From assembly GCF_019192735.1 (NCBI RefSeq), contig NZ_JAHTKP010000001.1:1-64000 (forward strand): DNA of 64,000 nucleotides, written 5' to 3'. Below the pieces are notes generated by a model. It did not search any database. It was not told the origin of the DNA and saw nothing but the letters and a program-made list of their open reading frames with translations. Each line of letters begins with the position of its first letter. Within the stretch, counting starts at the first letter, position 1. Source of the DNA: Kitasatospora aureofaciens. GTDB taxonomy: Bacteria; Actinomycetota; Actinomycetes; Streptomycetales; Streptomycetaceae. Position numbers and translations under genes: made by a program. Positions 24,877 to 33,675 of this stretch are shown here, in pieces.

Positions 24877-25311
24877 ATGCACCACGACGAGACGAACCTG
24901 ATCGGGTTCGCCACCGCTTCCCTCGCCTGCCACCGCGCCACAGAGCTGACCAGCGACCAGCCGCTGACCCGCGAAGAACTCGACGCTCTGCACGAGCACG
25001 TCGTCGCCCTCCACCTCCTGGTCGACCAAGCGACGGTCCGCACCCGCCCCCACGTCGCCACCGAAGGCGCTCACCTCCACAACGGTCGAATCCGGCTGTG
25101 GCAGACCGCCGAGCACCTCCACGCCGCCTACCACGCAGCCCCGCGCGACGACGGTCGACTGCCCACCCGCGAGGCGTGCGCGCTGCGGCTACCGGAGGGC
25201 GCCCCCGAGCTGACGATCTGCCAGCGCCACCTCAAGACCTCCAAGCGGGTGCGGTACTTCACCACACCCACAGATCTGCAAGCCGTCACCACCGGCATGA
25301 TCCGTCACTAG
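24877..25311 (+). CDS. DUF6238-like protein of the transfer cluster, 144 aa
   Basis: ATG 24877 follows GAAGGG by 6 bases. The protein is soluble and mostly helical (ELDALHEHVVALHLLVDQA, RIRLWQTAEHLHAAYHA) and ends with ELTICQRHLKTSKRVRYFTT, a segment I associate with DUF6238 proteins found beside SCO6880 genes (from memory). Position between SCO6880 and VirB4 suggests a small accessory of the secretion motor. No catalytic motif. Confidence 0.65.
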   Translation: MHHDETNLIGFATASLACHRATELTSDQPLTREELDALHEHVVALHLLVDQATVRTRPHVATEGAHLHNGRIRLWQTAEHLHAAYHAAPRDDGRLPTREACALRLPEGAPELTICQRHLKTSKRVRYFTTPTDLQAVTTGMIRH

Positions 25312-25339
25312 CCGACCCGGCGAGAAGAGACCCACCCCC

Positions 25340-26842
25340 TTGCGCATACGCACCAGCACCAGCGCCAGCGCGCTGTTCACCCCCACCCGCCGTGGCCGCA
25401 ACGAGCGCCGCCAAGCGCGGCGCGACCTCGCCGCCGCCCAGCGCGAGGCCCGCCTCGCCGATCGGCCCGACCATCGCACCGACACCGCCGTCGACGAACT
25501 CGACGAGCGCCCCACCTACCCGGCCGCCGGCCGCCCCGGTCCCGCCTCCGCCCGCGGCGGCAAGCTCAAGCTCCCGCCGCACCGCATGACCACCGCCGTC
25601 GCCGCCGGAGCATTCCCCTTCCTCGCCGAAGGCGGACTCGGCGCGGGCGGCATCTACATCGGCCGCGACGTGCACGCCGAAGCCGGATTCTCGTTCGACC
25701 CGTTCAGCTTGTACGGCAAGGTCGAGGGGTTTACCAACCCCAACGTGCTGCTCGCCGGCGTGATCGGCATGGGCAAGTCGGCGCTGGCCAAGTCGCTTGC
25801 GCTGCGCAGCATCGCGCACGGATACAAGGTCTACATCCCCTGTGACCCCAAGGGGGAATGGAGCGGGGTGGCCGAGGCGCTCGGCGGGCGCACCATTGCG
25901 CTCGGCCCCGGGATGAGCGGCAGGCTAAACCCGCTGGACGCCCCGGCCGCCCCCGCCGGAGCCAACCCCACCGACTGGGCGGCAGAGGTCCGCAAGCGAC
26001 GGCTCCTGCTGCTCGGCGCACTCGCCCGAACCGTGCTCCACCGCGATCTGGCGCCGATGGAGCACACCGCGCTCGATATCGCGCTCGACGAGGTCGTCGC
26101 CGACGCCGAGCACGCCCGCCGGGTGCCGCTGCTCGGGGACATCGCCGCGATGCTCGGCAACGCCCGCCGCCTCGACGACGCCCTCGGCGACCCCGCCCGC
26201 CGCCTCGGCGCCGCGGCCGAGGACCTCGCCCACGCGCTACGGCGTCTGGTGCAGGGCGACTTGGCCGGCATGTTCGACGCGCCGAGCACCGTGGAGTTCG
26301 ACCCGAAGGCGCCGATGCTGAGCATCGACCTGTCCCAGCTCGGCTCCGCTGGGGACGACACCGGACTGATCCTGGCCATGACCTGCGCCTCGGCGTGGAT
26401 GGAGGCCGCGCTGTCGGATCCCGGCGGCGGACGGCGCTGGGTGGTCTACGACGAGGCATGGCGGCTCCTGCGCCACCTGCCGCTGCTCGAACGCATGCAG
26501 CAGCAGTGGAAGCTCAGCCGCGGTCTCGGCATCGCCAACCTCCTGGTGATCCACCGCCTGTCCGACCTGCTGTCGGCCGGCGACGCCGGCTCCCGCGGCC
26601 GGGCCCTGGCCGAGGGTCTGCTCACCGACTGCGCGACACGCATCATCTACCGCCAGGAGCCCGACCAACTCGCCGCCACCGCAAGCCTGCTGGGTCTCAC
26701 TGGCGTCGAGACCCAGGCCATCGCCGCGCTGACCCGAGGACGCGGCCTCTACAAGATCGCCGGGCGGAGCTTCGTGGTGCAGCACCTGCTCCACCCCGCC
26801 GAGCGCGGCCTCTACGACACCGACAGTCGCATGAAGGCATGA
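25340..26842 (+). CDS. VirB4-like type IV secretion ATPase
   Basis: 500 residues from TTG 25340 with AGAAGAGA upstream. Residues 1-70 are basic and disordered. Walker A is GVIGMGKSA (140-148), followed by the conserved strand YKVYIPCDPKGEW. Walker B is RWVVYDEAWRLL (366-377), and QQQWKLSRGLGIANLLVIHR carries the Arg/Gln sensor region typical of VirB4/TraC and TraG relatives. The N-terminal half of classical VirB4 is supplied by the SCO6880 protein. It powers assembly and substrate transfer at the inner face of the channel. Confidence 0.9.
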   Translation: MRIRTSTSASALFTPTRRGRNERRQARRDLAAAQREARLADRPDHRTDTAVDELDERPTYPAAGRPGPASARGGKLKLPPHRMTTAVAAGAFPFLAEGGLGAGGIYIGRDVHAEAGFSFDPFSLYGKVEGFTNPNVLLAGVIGMGKSALAKSLALRSIAHGYKVYIPCDPKGEWSGVAEALGGRTIALGPGMSGRLNPLDAPAAPAGANPTDWAAEVRKRRLLLLGALARTVLHRDLAPMEHTALDIALDEVVADAEHARRVPLLGDIAAMLGNARRLDDALGDPARRLGAAAEDLAHALRRLVQGDLAGMFDAPSTVEFDPKAPMLSIDLSQLGSAGDDTGLILAMTCASAWMEAALSDPGGGRRWVVYDEAWRLLRHLPLLERMQQQWKLSRGLGIANLLVIHRLSDLLSAGDAGSRGRALAEGLLTDCATRIIYRQEPDQLAATASLLGLTGVETQAIAALTRGRGLYKIAGRSFVVQHLLHPAERGLYDTDSRMKA

Positions 26843-26946
26843 GCTGATCAGCCCCGGCAGCCCAACCCCAAACAGGCTGCGCGACCCCTACCCCACCCCC
26901 GCATCCCGCGCGCCAGCGTCTGGGAGCAGAACCGACAGGAACCACG

Positions 26947-27396
26947 ATGAGCACCGACAACGCTAGCCCGCTTCAGCCTCGCGCGACCGGCTTCTGGCTG
27001 ACTGACCGCGACCTGCGCGCACGACTGCACATGGCCGTCGAAGAGCTCGTTACCATGATCACGCACGCCCTCCGAGACGACGTCAAGCTCGTCGACGCGC
27101 TCGAGTCCTTCGCCGCCGAGGAGTGCGGGAACGCCGGTCTGGACGCTTCCTACGTCCCTCTCATCCAGGCCCACGCCGCACACGTCATCGCCAACTGGAC
27201 GATCGACCAGACCGCCATCGGCCCCCTCGACCTCCAGCTCCTGTTCGGGCTCGACGACTTCGTCAAGCTCCCCGGCAAGGTCCAGTCCGCGCTGCTGGAC
27301 CAGTACACCGCCGACGAGTCGCAGTGGGAGGACTTCGCGCCCTCGCTCGGCCCCGATCTCTACCTGGACCGCTACGCCGATCTCACGGGCGGCTGA
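26947..27396 (+). CDS. Unknown soluble protein, 149 aa
   Basis: ATG 26947 with an AGGAA site 6 bases upstream, 104 bases after the ATPase gene. The protein is acidic and helical (DLRARLHMAVEELVTMITHA, SYVPLIQAHAAHVIANWTID, GKVQSALLDQYTADESQWED) with no membrane part and no recognisable catalytic residues. It precedes a ParB-like gene, so a role in partition or control is possible, but nothing in the sequence shows it. Family not recognised. Confidence 0.65.
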   Translation: MSTDNASPLQPRATGFWLTDRDLRARLHMAVEELVTMITHALRDDVKLVDALESFAAEECGNAGLDASYVPLIQAHAAHVIANWTIDQTAIGPLDLQLLFGLDDFVKLPGKVQSALLDQYTADESQWEDFAPSLGPDLYLDRYADLTGG

Positions 27397-27443
27397 CCAC
27401 CAGAGCAGCGCGCCTTCCCACGGTAACGGCTCCCGACGGAGCC

Positions 27444-28289
27444 ATGACCCCCACATCACCCAAGGACACCATCATCGAGTTCCATCCCACCGCCGCCACA
27501 TTCCCCATGCTCGACGAAGATGAGCTGCTCGCCCTCGCCGAGGACATCAAGGCGAACGGCCAGTACTACCCGATCATGCTGGATAGCCTCGGCCGCGTCC
27601 TCGACGGCCGAAACCGCCTCAGGGCATGCGAGATCGCTGGCGTTGAGCCGCAATTCGCCACCTACGGCGGGTCCACCCCGGTCGCTTATGCCCTCCGGGT
27701 CAACATTCGGCGCCGCAACCTAACCAAGGGCCAGAGCGCGATGGTCGCGGCTAAGGCCTGTTCAGATTCCGAACTGGAAGGCTGTTCAAAAAGCGAACTG
27801 ACCGCCCGTTCAATTTCCGAACAGATCGGCGTCTCGCTTGGACTGGTCGGACAGGCCATGACGGTCGTGCGCCACGCCCCCGGCCTGATCGATCAGGTCA
27901 TTGCTGGCGCGATGGGCCTGGACGAGGCGTATAAGACCGCGCGCGAGGCCAAGGCGCAGAGGGACTCGGTGGAGAACCAGCTTGCCCGACTCCGCGCGGA
28001 GGATCCGGAGCTGGCGGACAAGGTCGTCGAGGGGGTGCTGAGCCTGCCGGCGGCGTGGACGGAGCGCAAGGAGCGCGCGGAGGAGGAGGTCCGGCAGCGC
28101 CGGGTGGCCACCCAGTTCCTGTGCGAGGTGGTGCCGCCGCTTGCGCAGGCCCGAGGCACCGACACCGTCAAGCTCTACGATCCGCAGTTCATGCTGACTG
28201 GCCGGGCGATCACCAGCGAGGTGATCGAGCAGGCGATGGCCGCGCTGGCCGAGATGGCCGAGGCCTGGCGGGAGCGTGAGGCTGCATGA
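27444..28289 (+). CDS. ParB/KorB-like nuclease-partition-domain protein
   Basis: 281 residues from ATG 27444. The N-terminal 90 residues carry the ParB core: LALAEDIKANGQYYPIMLD, GRVLDGRNRLRACEIAGVEP and YALRVNIRRRNLTKGQSAMV. A helix-turn-helix follows (SISEQIGVSLGLVGQAMTVV), then a coiled region to the end. The motif order (I-x-x-NGQ...P, then DGRNR) fits KorB/ParB-family regulators of plasmids and elements. It may bind a centromere or operator site, perhaps the dyad at 19189-19260. The stop overlaps the next start (ATGA). Confidence 0.8.
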   Translation: MTPTSPKDTIIEFHPTAATFPMLDEDELLALAEDIKANGQYYPIMLDSLGRVLDGRNRLRACEIAGVEPQFATYGGSTPVAYALRVNIRRRNLTKGQSAMVAAKACSDSELEGCSKSELTARSISEQIGVSLGLVGQAMTVVRHAPGLIDQVIAGAMGLDEAYKTAREAKAQRDSVENQLARLRAEDPELADKVVEGVLSLPAAWTERKERAEEEVRQRRVATQFLCEVVPPLAQARGTDTVKLYDPQFMLTGRAITSEVIEQAMAALAEMAEAWREREAA

Positions 28290-28795
28290 GTGCGACCGCC
28301 GAAGTACGGCTGTGGGAGATCGTCGAGGAAGCCGCCCGTGCCGTAACCGACGATACCGGCCGCTTCCGCAAGGGCGATCTCGAATCCGAGGTTCGCCAGC
28401 GGCTCACCGACACCGACCTCGAAGCGCACGTCCAGGCCGCCGCCCTCGACAAGCTCGCGCACGGCCTGGTGCGCGGCTTCGGCGAACGCCGCAGCCCCAA
28501 CCCCCGCCGCCGGTCCGGCATGTTCCACCCCCAGGGGATCCTCAAGCTGGGTTCCGGGATCTGGGTGTGGATGGAACTCGCCACGCCGACCGACCTCCTG
28601 GAGTGGGGCCGACTCTCCACGCGCAACCTGGCCCAGGTGGCGCGCGCCGAGGCCGACCGGCAGGACTACGTCGCCGAGCGCCTCGACGCGTTCCGGATCC
28701 ATGACGGCCTGCTGCTCGGCCAGTTGGAGCGGATCGTCTTCGGCTACGTCCACGACCAGGACGACGACCCGGACTTCGGCACCGACGAGGAGTAG
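28286..28795 (+). CDS. Unknown protein coupled to the ParB-like gene, 169 aa
   Basis: ATG 28286 overlaps the stop of the ParB-like gene by ATGA. The N-terminus is helical (VRLWEIVEEAARAVTDDTGR, DLEAHVQAAALDKLAHGLVR). The middle has a basic Arg-rich loop and a Trp-rich strand (GSGIWVWMELAT), and the tail is acidic (DQDDDPDFGTDEE). Tight coupling suggests a partner of the ParB-like protein. No known family recognised. Confidence 0.65.
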   Translation: MSATAEVRLWEIVEEAARAVTDDTGRFRKGDLESEVRQRLTDTDLEAHVQAAALDKLAHGLVRGFGERRSPNPRRRSGMFHPQGILKLGSGIWVWMELATPTDLLEWGRLSTRNLAQVARAEADRQDYVAERLDAFRIHDGLLLGQLERIVFGYVHDQDDDPDFGTDEE

Positions 28796-28843
28796 CCGCG
28801 TTGCCCAGTTCCTCGCCCCCAACCCCTCGCTGAACGGAGGACC

Positions 28844-29500
28844 GTGCCCCCACGCACCATCACCTTCGCCGTCGACCCCGCTCTCGATTCGGTCGCCGCC
28901 CTGGCCGTCGACCACTCCAGCCGGCAGTACCTGGAGCAGGCCGGCTTCGTCCGCGACGACGCCACCGGACTGCACCGCCTGCGCCGGGACACCCCCGCGT
29001 CCGTCGGCCAGCGGATCTCCGCAGAAGCAGCCCGCCTGCTGACAGCGTCCGGCTACACCGTGCTGCGGCTGTACTCCGAGGACGAGCAGCAGCAGGCCCT
29101 CGCGGCCTCTCCGGAGCAAGGGCCTGCGCTGACCCGCGAGCCGGGAACGATCTGGATGCACCACATCGCCTCGGACGTCGCGGCCGGGCACCTCGTCATC
29201 CACGCCCGGCTCAGCGTGGCGAGCGGCGAGACCAAACTGCTGGCCAGCTACCCCATGACCGGCAGCGCGGCGATCTTCTCCACCGAGGGCGGCGGCTACT
29301 TCGGCCTCACCGAGTACGAAGACCTCGAGACCGCGACGGCCGACTTCGGACACCCGCTGGAGCCGAGCATCCCCTCATCCCCGTCCCGACGAGCGGCAGC
29401 GTCCTCACGCACCGCGCCGCTCTCGGCCCCATCCAGGGTGGTCGCCACCGACCGCGTGGACCATTCGCCCGCCACGGCGGGCGCCAGCCACGCACGCTGA
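28844..29500 (+). CDS. Unknown protein with one copy of the H-G...AGF repeat, 218 aa
   Basis: GTG 28844 follows CGGAGGACC closely. Residues 5-75 hold a strand, then SSRQYLEQAGFVRDDATGLH and a helix with AEAARLLTASGYTVLRL. This roughly 70-residue unit recurs in the proteins at 31450, 32398 and 57206. A second domain (TIWMHHIASDVAAGHLVIHA, SGETKLLASYPMTGSAAIFS) is beta-rich. The C-terminal 50 residues are Ser/Ala/Arg-rich and disordered. Function unknown; it belongs to a run of six unknown genes between the ParB-like and coupling-protein genes. Confidence 0.65.
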   Translation: MPPRTITFAVDPALDSVAALAVDHSSRQYLEQAGFVRDDATGLHRLRRDTPASVGQRISAEAARLLTASGYTVLRLYSEDEQQQALAASPEQGPALTREPGTIWMHHIASDVAAGHLVIHARLSVASGETKLLASYPMTGSAAIFSTEGGGYFGLTEYEDLETATADFGHPLEPSIPSSPSRRAAASSRTAPLSAPSRVVATDRVDHSPATAGASHAR

Positions 29501-29544
29501 CGGCCCAGCACACCACTCCCCTTCCTCCCGCCCTTGGAGGGCCC

Positions 29545-30192
29545 CTGTCTACTCGTTCGGTCATCGCCCGTCCCACCGACACCGGCGGCTACACCGGCAT
29601 CTACTGCCACTTCGACGGCTACCCCAGCCACCAGCTGCCCCTGCTGCTCACCGCCTACCAGCACCGCTTCGGCGGAGACGCCGAGGCCCTGGCCGCCTAC
29701 CTCATCGACTCCCCCGCCATCGGCTGGTCGGGTCTCGGCAACGACCTGCTCGAGGGCGCACCCGAGGAGGTACGAAGCGCCGTCGACTACGGGCCCAGCA
29801 AACAGTTCGACAGCCACGGCCTCATCACCTCGGATGCGTCGCCGCCCGCGAAGGACATCATCACCAGCGACAACACCTCGGGGCTGGACTGGGCCTATGT
29901 CCTGCATCCGCACGGCGTCGAGGTGATCGGACTGTACGAACACGAGCGCGGGCCGGTGGTCCCCTGGTCCACCGATCCGACCTCCCGGTTCAGCGATCAC
30001 GCCCACCTCTGGGCCCTGGATCGGGGTCTGCCGCTTCAGGCCCCGCCGCCGACCGCCGCTGCGGCGGCGGCCAGGACGACGTCGGGCGCGATCCGCTCCG
30101 CTTCGGCCCAGCCCAAGAGCCTGACCGATCCCGGCCAAGCTCCCTCCGCGCCCGTCGCTGCCCAGTCGGCCGCCGTCGGCCGGGCGCGCTGA
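29545..30192 (+). CDS. Unknown protein, 215 aa, CTG start
   Basis: The frame is clearly coding from CTG 29545 (STRSVIARPTDTGGYTGIYC, HFDGYPSHQLPLLLTAYQHR, GLDWAYVLHPHGVEVIGLYE), yet no ATG, GTG or TTG occurs in frame before 29923. TTGGAGG precedes the CTG by 4 bases, so CTG initiation is the simplest reading. The first 150 residues form one alpha+beta domain that I recall from streptomycete genomes without a function. The tail is Ala/Ser-rich. Usual start rules would miss 126 of 215 residues. Confidence 0.75.
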   Translation: MSTRSVIARPTDTGGYTGIYCHFDGYPSHQLPLLLTAYQHRFGGDAEALAAYLIDSPAIGWSGLGNDLLEGAPEEVRSAVDYGPSKQFDSHGLITSDASPPAKDIITSDNTSGLDWAYVLHPHGVEVIGLYEHERGPVVPWSTDPTSRFSDHAHLWALDRGLPLQAPPPTAAAAAARTTSGAIRSASAQPKSLTDPGQAPSAPVAAQSAAVGRAR

Positions 30193-30288
30193 GCACCCAC
30201 CCCACCCTCGCTCCAGTCTCCCCGCCCGGCCGCCGGATCCCGGCCAGCCATTTCCGTTGCCCTGCCCCTCGCTTTCTGGAGTTGCCAC

Positions 30289-30666
30289 TTGCCCGCATCG
30301 CTCACCCGTCTCGACTCCCGTGTCGAGGCGGCTCTCGGCACCAGCATCGCCGCCCTCCACGCGGAAGAAGCCCGTCTGTCTGCCCAGGCCGCCCGGGTGC
30401 TGGACGCCCATCGCACGCTGTCGAAGGCCGAGGCCACCGTTGCCTTCGAGCGCATCCGGCTGCTGATCTGCGCCGACCGCCAGCGGCGGGTCGACGACCA
30501 GTTGCTCGCCGACCTCAGCGACCAGCTGGAGGTACTGGAGGACGCCGCGACCGAGCGCGACCAGGCCGAGGCCGATCTGCTGGCGCGCATCAAGGAGCTG
30601 CAGCACCGCCCGCAGGTCGCCACCGTGCCGATCGTGGTGTCAGCCGCGCCCACGCGGCACCGGTGA
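30289..30666 (+). CDS. Coiled-coil protein, 125 aa
   Basis: TTG 30289 with TGGAG 8 bases upstream. Almost entirely helical: LTRLDSRVEAALGTSIAALH, EAATVAFERIRLLICADRQR-type heptads and LADLSDQLEVLEDAATERDQ predict a long coiled coil. A single Cys at about residue 61. The stop overlaps the next start as GTGA, so it is co-translated with the next unknown protein and probably binds it. Family not recognised. Confidence 0.65.
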   Translation: MPASLTRLDSRVEAALGTSIAALHAEEARLSAQAARVLDAHRTLSKAEATVAFERIRLLICADRQRRVDDQLLADLSDQLEVLEDAATERDQAEADLLARIKELQHRPQVATVPIVVSAAPTRHR

Positions 30667-31409
30667 CCGTTCCCCGCCACTCCAGGACAGCAGACCTGGC
30701 CTTCGGCTGGGACTTCGACTGGGGCGAATTCGTCGTCGCACCACGACACCTGGAACCGGCCGTCAAGGAGATCCTCGACGAAGCCGGCTTCTGGTACCGG
30801 GCGGATCCTCTGGGGGCCTGGCACATGCCCCGGTCGGTTCCGATGTTCGAGCAGGCCGATGCTGCTGCGGCTGCGATCGGCCTGCTTGCGGCAGCCGGCA
30901 AGCGGGTGCGTAACTGGCACGCGCCGCAGCAGCGATCGGCCGACGTGGTCCGGCACTACGCCTGGCTGACCTCGCAGGCCCCGTTCCCGCACGCCGAGGC
31001 GACCTCGGAGGCGGCCTGCGCCGAGGCAGGCCGCCGGTTGAGCAGACTCCAGTCGCCCGACTCCCGGACAGTCACCGAGCTGATCGCGCGGGGCGAGCTG
31101 CTGGTGGAGGCGCGGCGCACGTTCGGCGAGGACGAGTGGATGATCGCTTCGGAGCGCGGCAAGCCCGACCACTACCTGGAGCTACGCCACCACCTCCCCC
31201 GGCACGAGACGTCCGTCACGGGCGACGTTCCCGAAGCGTTCGCCGGCCACGTCCGCAGGAGCTTTCGGCAGCTCATCCTGCGTGAGACCCGGCCGCCGGC
31301 ATCCACCCGTGCCCGCGCCGCAGCCCTGACCTCCAGGGCCTTCGCCCCCGGACATTCCCACGACTCCGCGGCCCATACCCCTGCGGCCACGCCCGGTCGG
31401 CGGCGCTGA
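30663..31409 (+). CDS. Unknown protein, 248 aa
   Basis: GTG 30663 overlaps the previous stop by GTGA. Residues 12-60 (LAFGWDFDWGEFVVAPRHLE, PAVKEILDEAGFWYRADPLG) look like a divergent version of the strand-helix-AGF unit seen in the neighbours. The middle is helical (HAEATSEAACAEAGRRLSRL) and contains TVTELIARGELLVEARRTFG. The C-terminus is basic and low-complexity. No catalytic motif is visible. Confidence 0.6.
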   Translation: MTVPRHSRTADLAFGWDFDWGEFVVAPRHLEPAVKEILDEAGFWYRADPLGAWHMPRSVPMFEQADAAAAAIGLLAAAGKRVRNWHAPQQRSADVVRHYAWLTSQAPFPHAEATSEAACAEAGRRLSRLQSPDSRTVTELIARGELLVEARRTFGEDEWMIASERGKPDHYLELRHHLPRHETSVTGDVPEAFAGHVRRSFRQLILRETRPPASTRARAAALTSRAFAPGHSHDSAAHTPAATPGRRR

Positions 31410-31449
31410 CCGAGCCCCTTCACCTCCCATCAGCAAACCGAGGATCTCC

Positions 31450-32388
31450 TTGTCCGACATCTCCTTCGCGCCGGGCTCGGACGGTGCCATCACCGCCCGG
31501 CTCAAGCCCAACTCACCCGACAGTGCGCACCTGCTCCTTGAGCAGAACGGCGCCACCCGCGACCCCGGCACCGGGGAGTACCTGTTCAGTGGGCCGGATG
31601 CCGTCGCCCGCGCCGCCCAGGCCGCGTATCTCCTCACGGCGGCCTCCACCGACCCGGCACCCTCCCGCCTGCCGGTGGACGGTGCCGACGTCGTCTTCGC
31701 CCGGCACCACAGCGACGGCATCGTCGCGGCGACCGCGACCGACGCCACCGAGGGTCTGGTGCCCGATGTCCTGCGCCAGTTCGGGTTCCGCTACGACGGC
31801 TCGGCGCCCGACCGCGATATCTACCTGCCGCCCGGCGGAGCGAGCGAGCGGCAGGCGCTGGTGGCGGCGGCCCGGGCGAGCCTGGTCCTGCAGGGTCTGG
31901 GCCTCCAGGTCGCCACCATCGGGCTCGCCACGCCTCCGGCCTCCGCCGACCGGCTGGCCGAAGCCGCCGAGGACCTGGCCCTCGAAACGGTCCACCTGCG
32001 CAGCCTCACCGACAGCCGCGACGTGGCCGACGTGCTGGACGTCGCCCTTGACCCGAGGACGGGAGCACTGCCCAACCTCGTCGAACTGCTCAACTCCGCC
32101 CAGGCGTTCATCGACCGGCTTCCCCCGGAGCAGGGCGAGATCCTCGGCGCCCAGGTGGGCATCGCAAAGCACCAGGCGGCCAGCCTGTCCGAGACCCTCA
32201 CCACCGTCCAGGCCGGCCTGGTCGATCTCGGCACCGCCGTCGAGGCGCCGATCGCCACGGCGCGCAGCGTCCGTGCCACTGCGGCGAGCGCCGTGACCGC
32301 ACGGGGGCTGTCCGCTGGCCCGATCATCCAGGCCGCTCCCGCCGCCCGCGCGATGTCCACCGCCCCCTCCACCGCCGCCACGCTCTAG
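31450..32388 (+). CDS. Unknown protein with two H-G...GF repeats, 312 aa
   Basis: TTG 31450 follows GAGG by 6 bases. Two repeat units are visible. The first is AHLLLEQNGATRDPGTGEYL with a following helix. The second is FARHHSDGIVAATATDATEG, then LVPDVLRQFGFRYDGSAPDR and a helix ending GLGLQVATIG. Residues 160-250 are helical (RLPPEQGEILGAQVGIAKHQ, AASLSETLTTVQAGLVDLGT). The C-terminus is Ala/Thr-rich. Part of the unknown-gene run before the coupling protein; it may belong to the same structural family as 28844, 32398 and 57206. Confidence 0.65.
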   Translation: MSDISFAPGSDGAITARLKPNSPDSAHLLLEQNGATRDPGTGEYLFSGPDAVARAAQAAYLLTAASTDPAPSRLPVDGADVVFARHHSDGIVAATATDATEGLVPDVLRQFGFRYDGSAPDRDIYLPPGGASERQALVAAARASLVLQGLGLQVATIGLATPPASADRLAEAAEDLALETVHLRSLTDSRDVADVLDVALDPRTGALPNLVELLNSAQAFIDRLPPEQGEILGAQVGIAKHQAASLSETLTTVQAGLVDLGTAVEAPIATARSVRATAASAVTARGLSAGPIIQAAPAARAMSTAPSTAATL

Positions 32389-32397
32389 GAGAGCCGC

Positions 32398-33657
32398 ATC
32401 ACCGACAGCCCCGCCATCCGTATCGTCCGCCACCCCCAGCACGGCGTCGCCGCCACCGGCCTGGAGCACGCCACCTACCAGCAGAGGCGCCTGCTGGCCG
32501 ACTACGGCTTCAGCCCCATCCCCGGCACCGCCGACTACGGCTTCGCCGGCGAGACCGACAGCCTGATCCTGCACGCCCGCCAGACGGTGGCGGCCCTGCG
32601 CGCCACCGGTGCCGACGTCCGCCCGGACCCGGGATTCGAGTACGACGCCCACCCGGGCTACCCCTCCCCCTCGTCTGTCGCCGCAGGACTCGGCACGAAG
32701 ATCGTCACTCCCGGGGCCGCCCCGGTGACCCCACCGGCACCCGTGGCGGCCGGGCGCGCCGACGTGGCGGTGGGCACCCACCCCGAGCACGGCATCACCG
32801 CCACCAACACCAGCAACAGCCCGGAAGCCGCCCGGCTCCTGGCGAAGGCCGGCTTCTACCGGGTGCCCGACCATCCGACGCTCTTCGCCCTGACCAGGCA
32901 GGAGGCGGGTGGGGTGGAGCGGGCCACGGACACCGTGGCGCGGCTGCGCACGGCAGGGCTGAGCGTCGCGGCGGACGCCGCATACGACCCGGAACACGCC
33001 CCCGACAATCCCGGCGACCTGTTCAACACCCGCCTGATCAAGATCGCCGCTGATCCACCCGCCAAGGCCGAGGTGGTAGAAGATCCCTTCGCCACCCGGA
33101 TCATCCCGGCGCCCAAGCAGGCGGATCGCACCAACGCGCCTGCGGCCGGGCTGGATCCCTTCGCCACCCAGCTGCACCCCGCGCCGAAGCACGACGCGGA
33201 ACGCACCAACGCGCCTGCGGCCGGGCTGGACCCGTTCGCCACCCAGCTGCACCCGGCTCCCGCGAGGGCAGACGCGGACCGTCGGATGGGCGCGCTGCTG
33301 AGCAACCGGCAGGCGGCGCTCTCCGCGGTCGAGGAGATCCTGGCCGGGCTCTCCCAGCAGCTGCGCGACGACCCCCAGGCCCTGGATCCCGCCCAGGTGT
33401 CTGCCGTGCTGGGGCAGGCCCAGACCACACTCGGCGGCGTCCGCCGCGACCTGGAGACGATCTCCGCGGCGGCCCCCGCCCGCGCGGGACGCCCCGTGCA
33501 GGCCGCCCGGCCGGCCGTCTCGCCCGCGCTCGGTGCCCGCGCCCAGGCCGCCACCACCACCAGCCTGCGCCTTGGCCGGGTCACCACTGCCCAGCCCGTC
33601 GAAGCCGCCGCCCAGCCCGTCGACCCGCGCCTGGCCTACAGCATCCACACCCGCTGA
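32398..33657 (+). CDS. Unknown protein with two H-G...GF repeats, 419 aa, ATC start
   Basis: Coding sequence is evident from codon 2 (TDSPAIRIVRHPQHGVAATG, then RLLADYGFSPIPGTADYGFA), but the first ATG, GTG or TTG in frame is 63 codons later at 32587, inside a repeat unit. ATC 32398 has AGGAGAG 4-5 bases upstream and is the only table-11 start in place. The second unit reads VGTHPEHGITATNTSNSPEA, ARLLAKAGFYRVPDHPTLFA. Residues 240-290 contain 25-residue repeats (NAPAAGLDPFATQLHPAPK). The C-terminal third is helical and basic. Function unknown. Confidence 0.7.
   Translation: MTDSPAIRIVRHPQHGVAATGLEHATYQQRRLLADYGFSPIPGTADYGFAGETDSLILHARQTVAALRATGADVRPDPGFEYDAHPGYPSPSSVAAGLGTKIVTPGAAPVTPPAPVAAGRADVAVGTHPEHGITATNTSNSPEAARLLAKAGFYRVPDHPTLFALTRQEAGGVERATDTVARLRTAGLSVAADAAYDPEHAPDNPGDLFNTRLIKIAADPPAKAEVVEDPFATRIIPAPKQADRTNAPAAGLDPFATQLHPAPKHDAERTNAPAAGLDPFATQLHPAPARADADRRMGALLSNRQAALSAVEEILAGLSQQLRDDPQALDPAQVSAVLGQAQTTLGGVRRDLETISAAAPARAGRPVQAARPAVSPALGARAQAATTTSLRLGRVTTAQPVEAAAQPVDPRLAYSIHTR
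33127..33276 (+). repeat. Two 75-bp in-frame tandem repeats
   Basis: The segment starting CGCACCAACGCGCCTGCGGC recurs at 33127 and 33202 (period 75), with a diverged third unit just upstream (GATCCCTTCGCCACCC at 33082). It encodes repeats of DPFAT-x-x-x-PAPK, a disordered linker that may vary in number. Confidence 0.7.
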
Positions 33658-33675
33658 CCGAAGGAACCCGCACTC

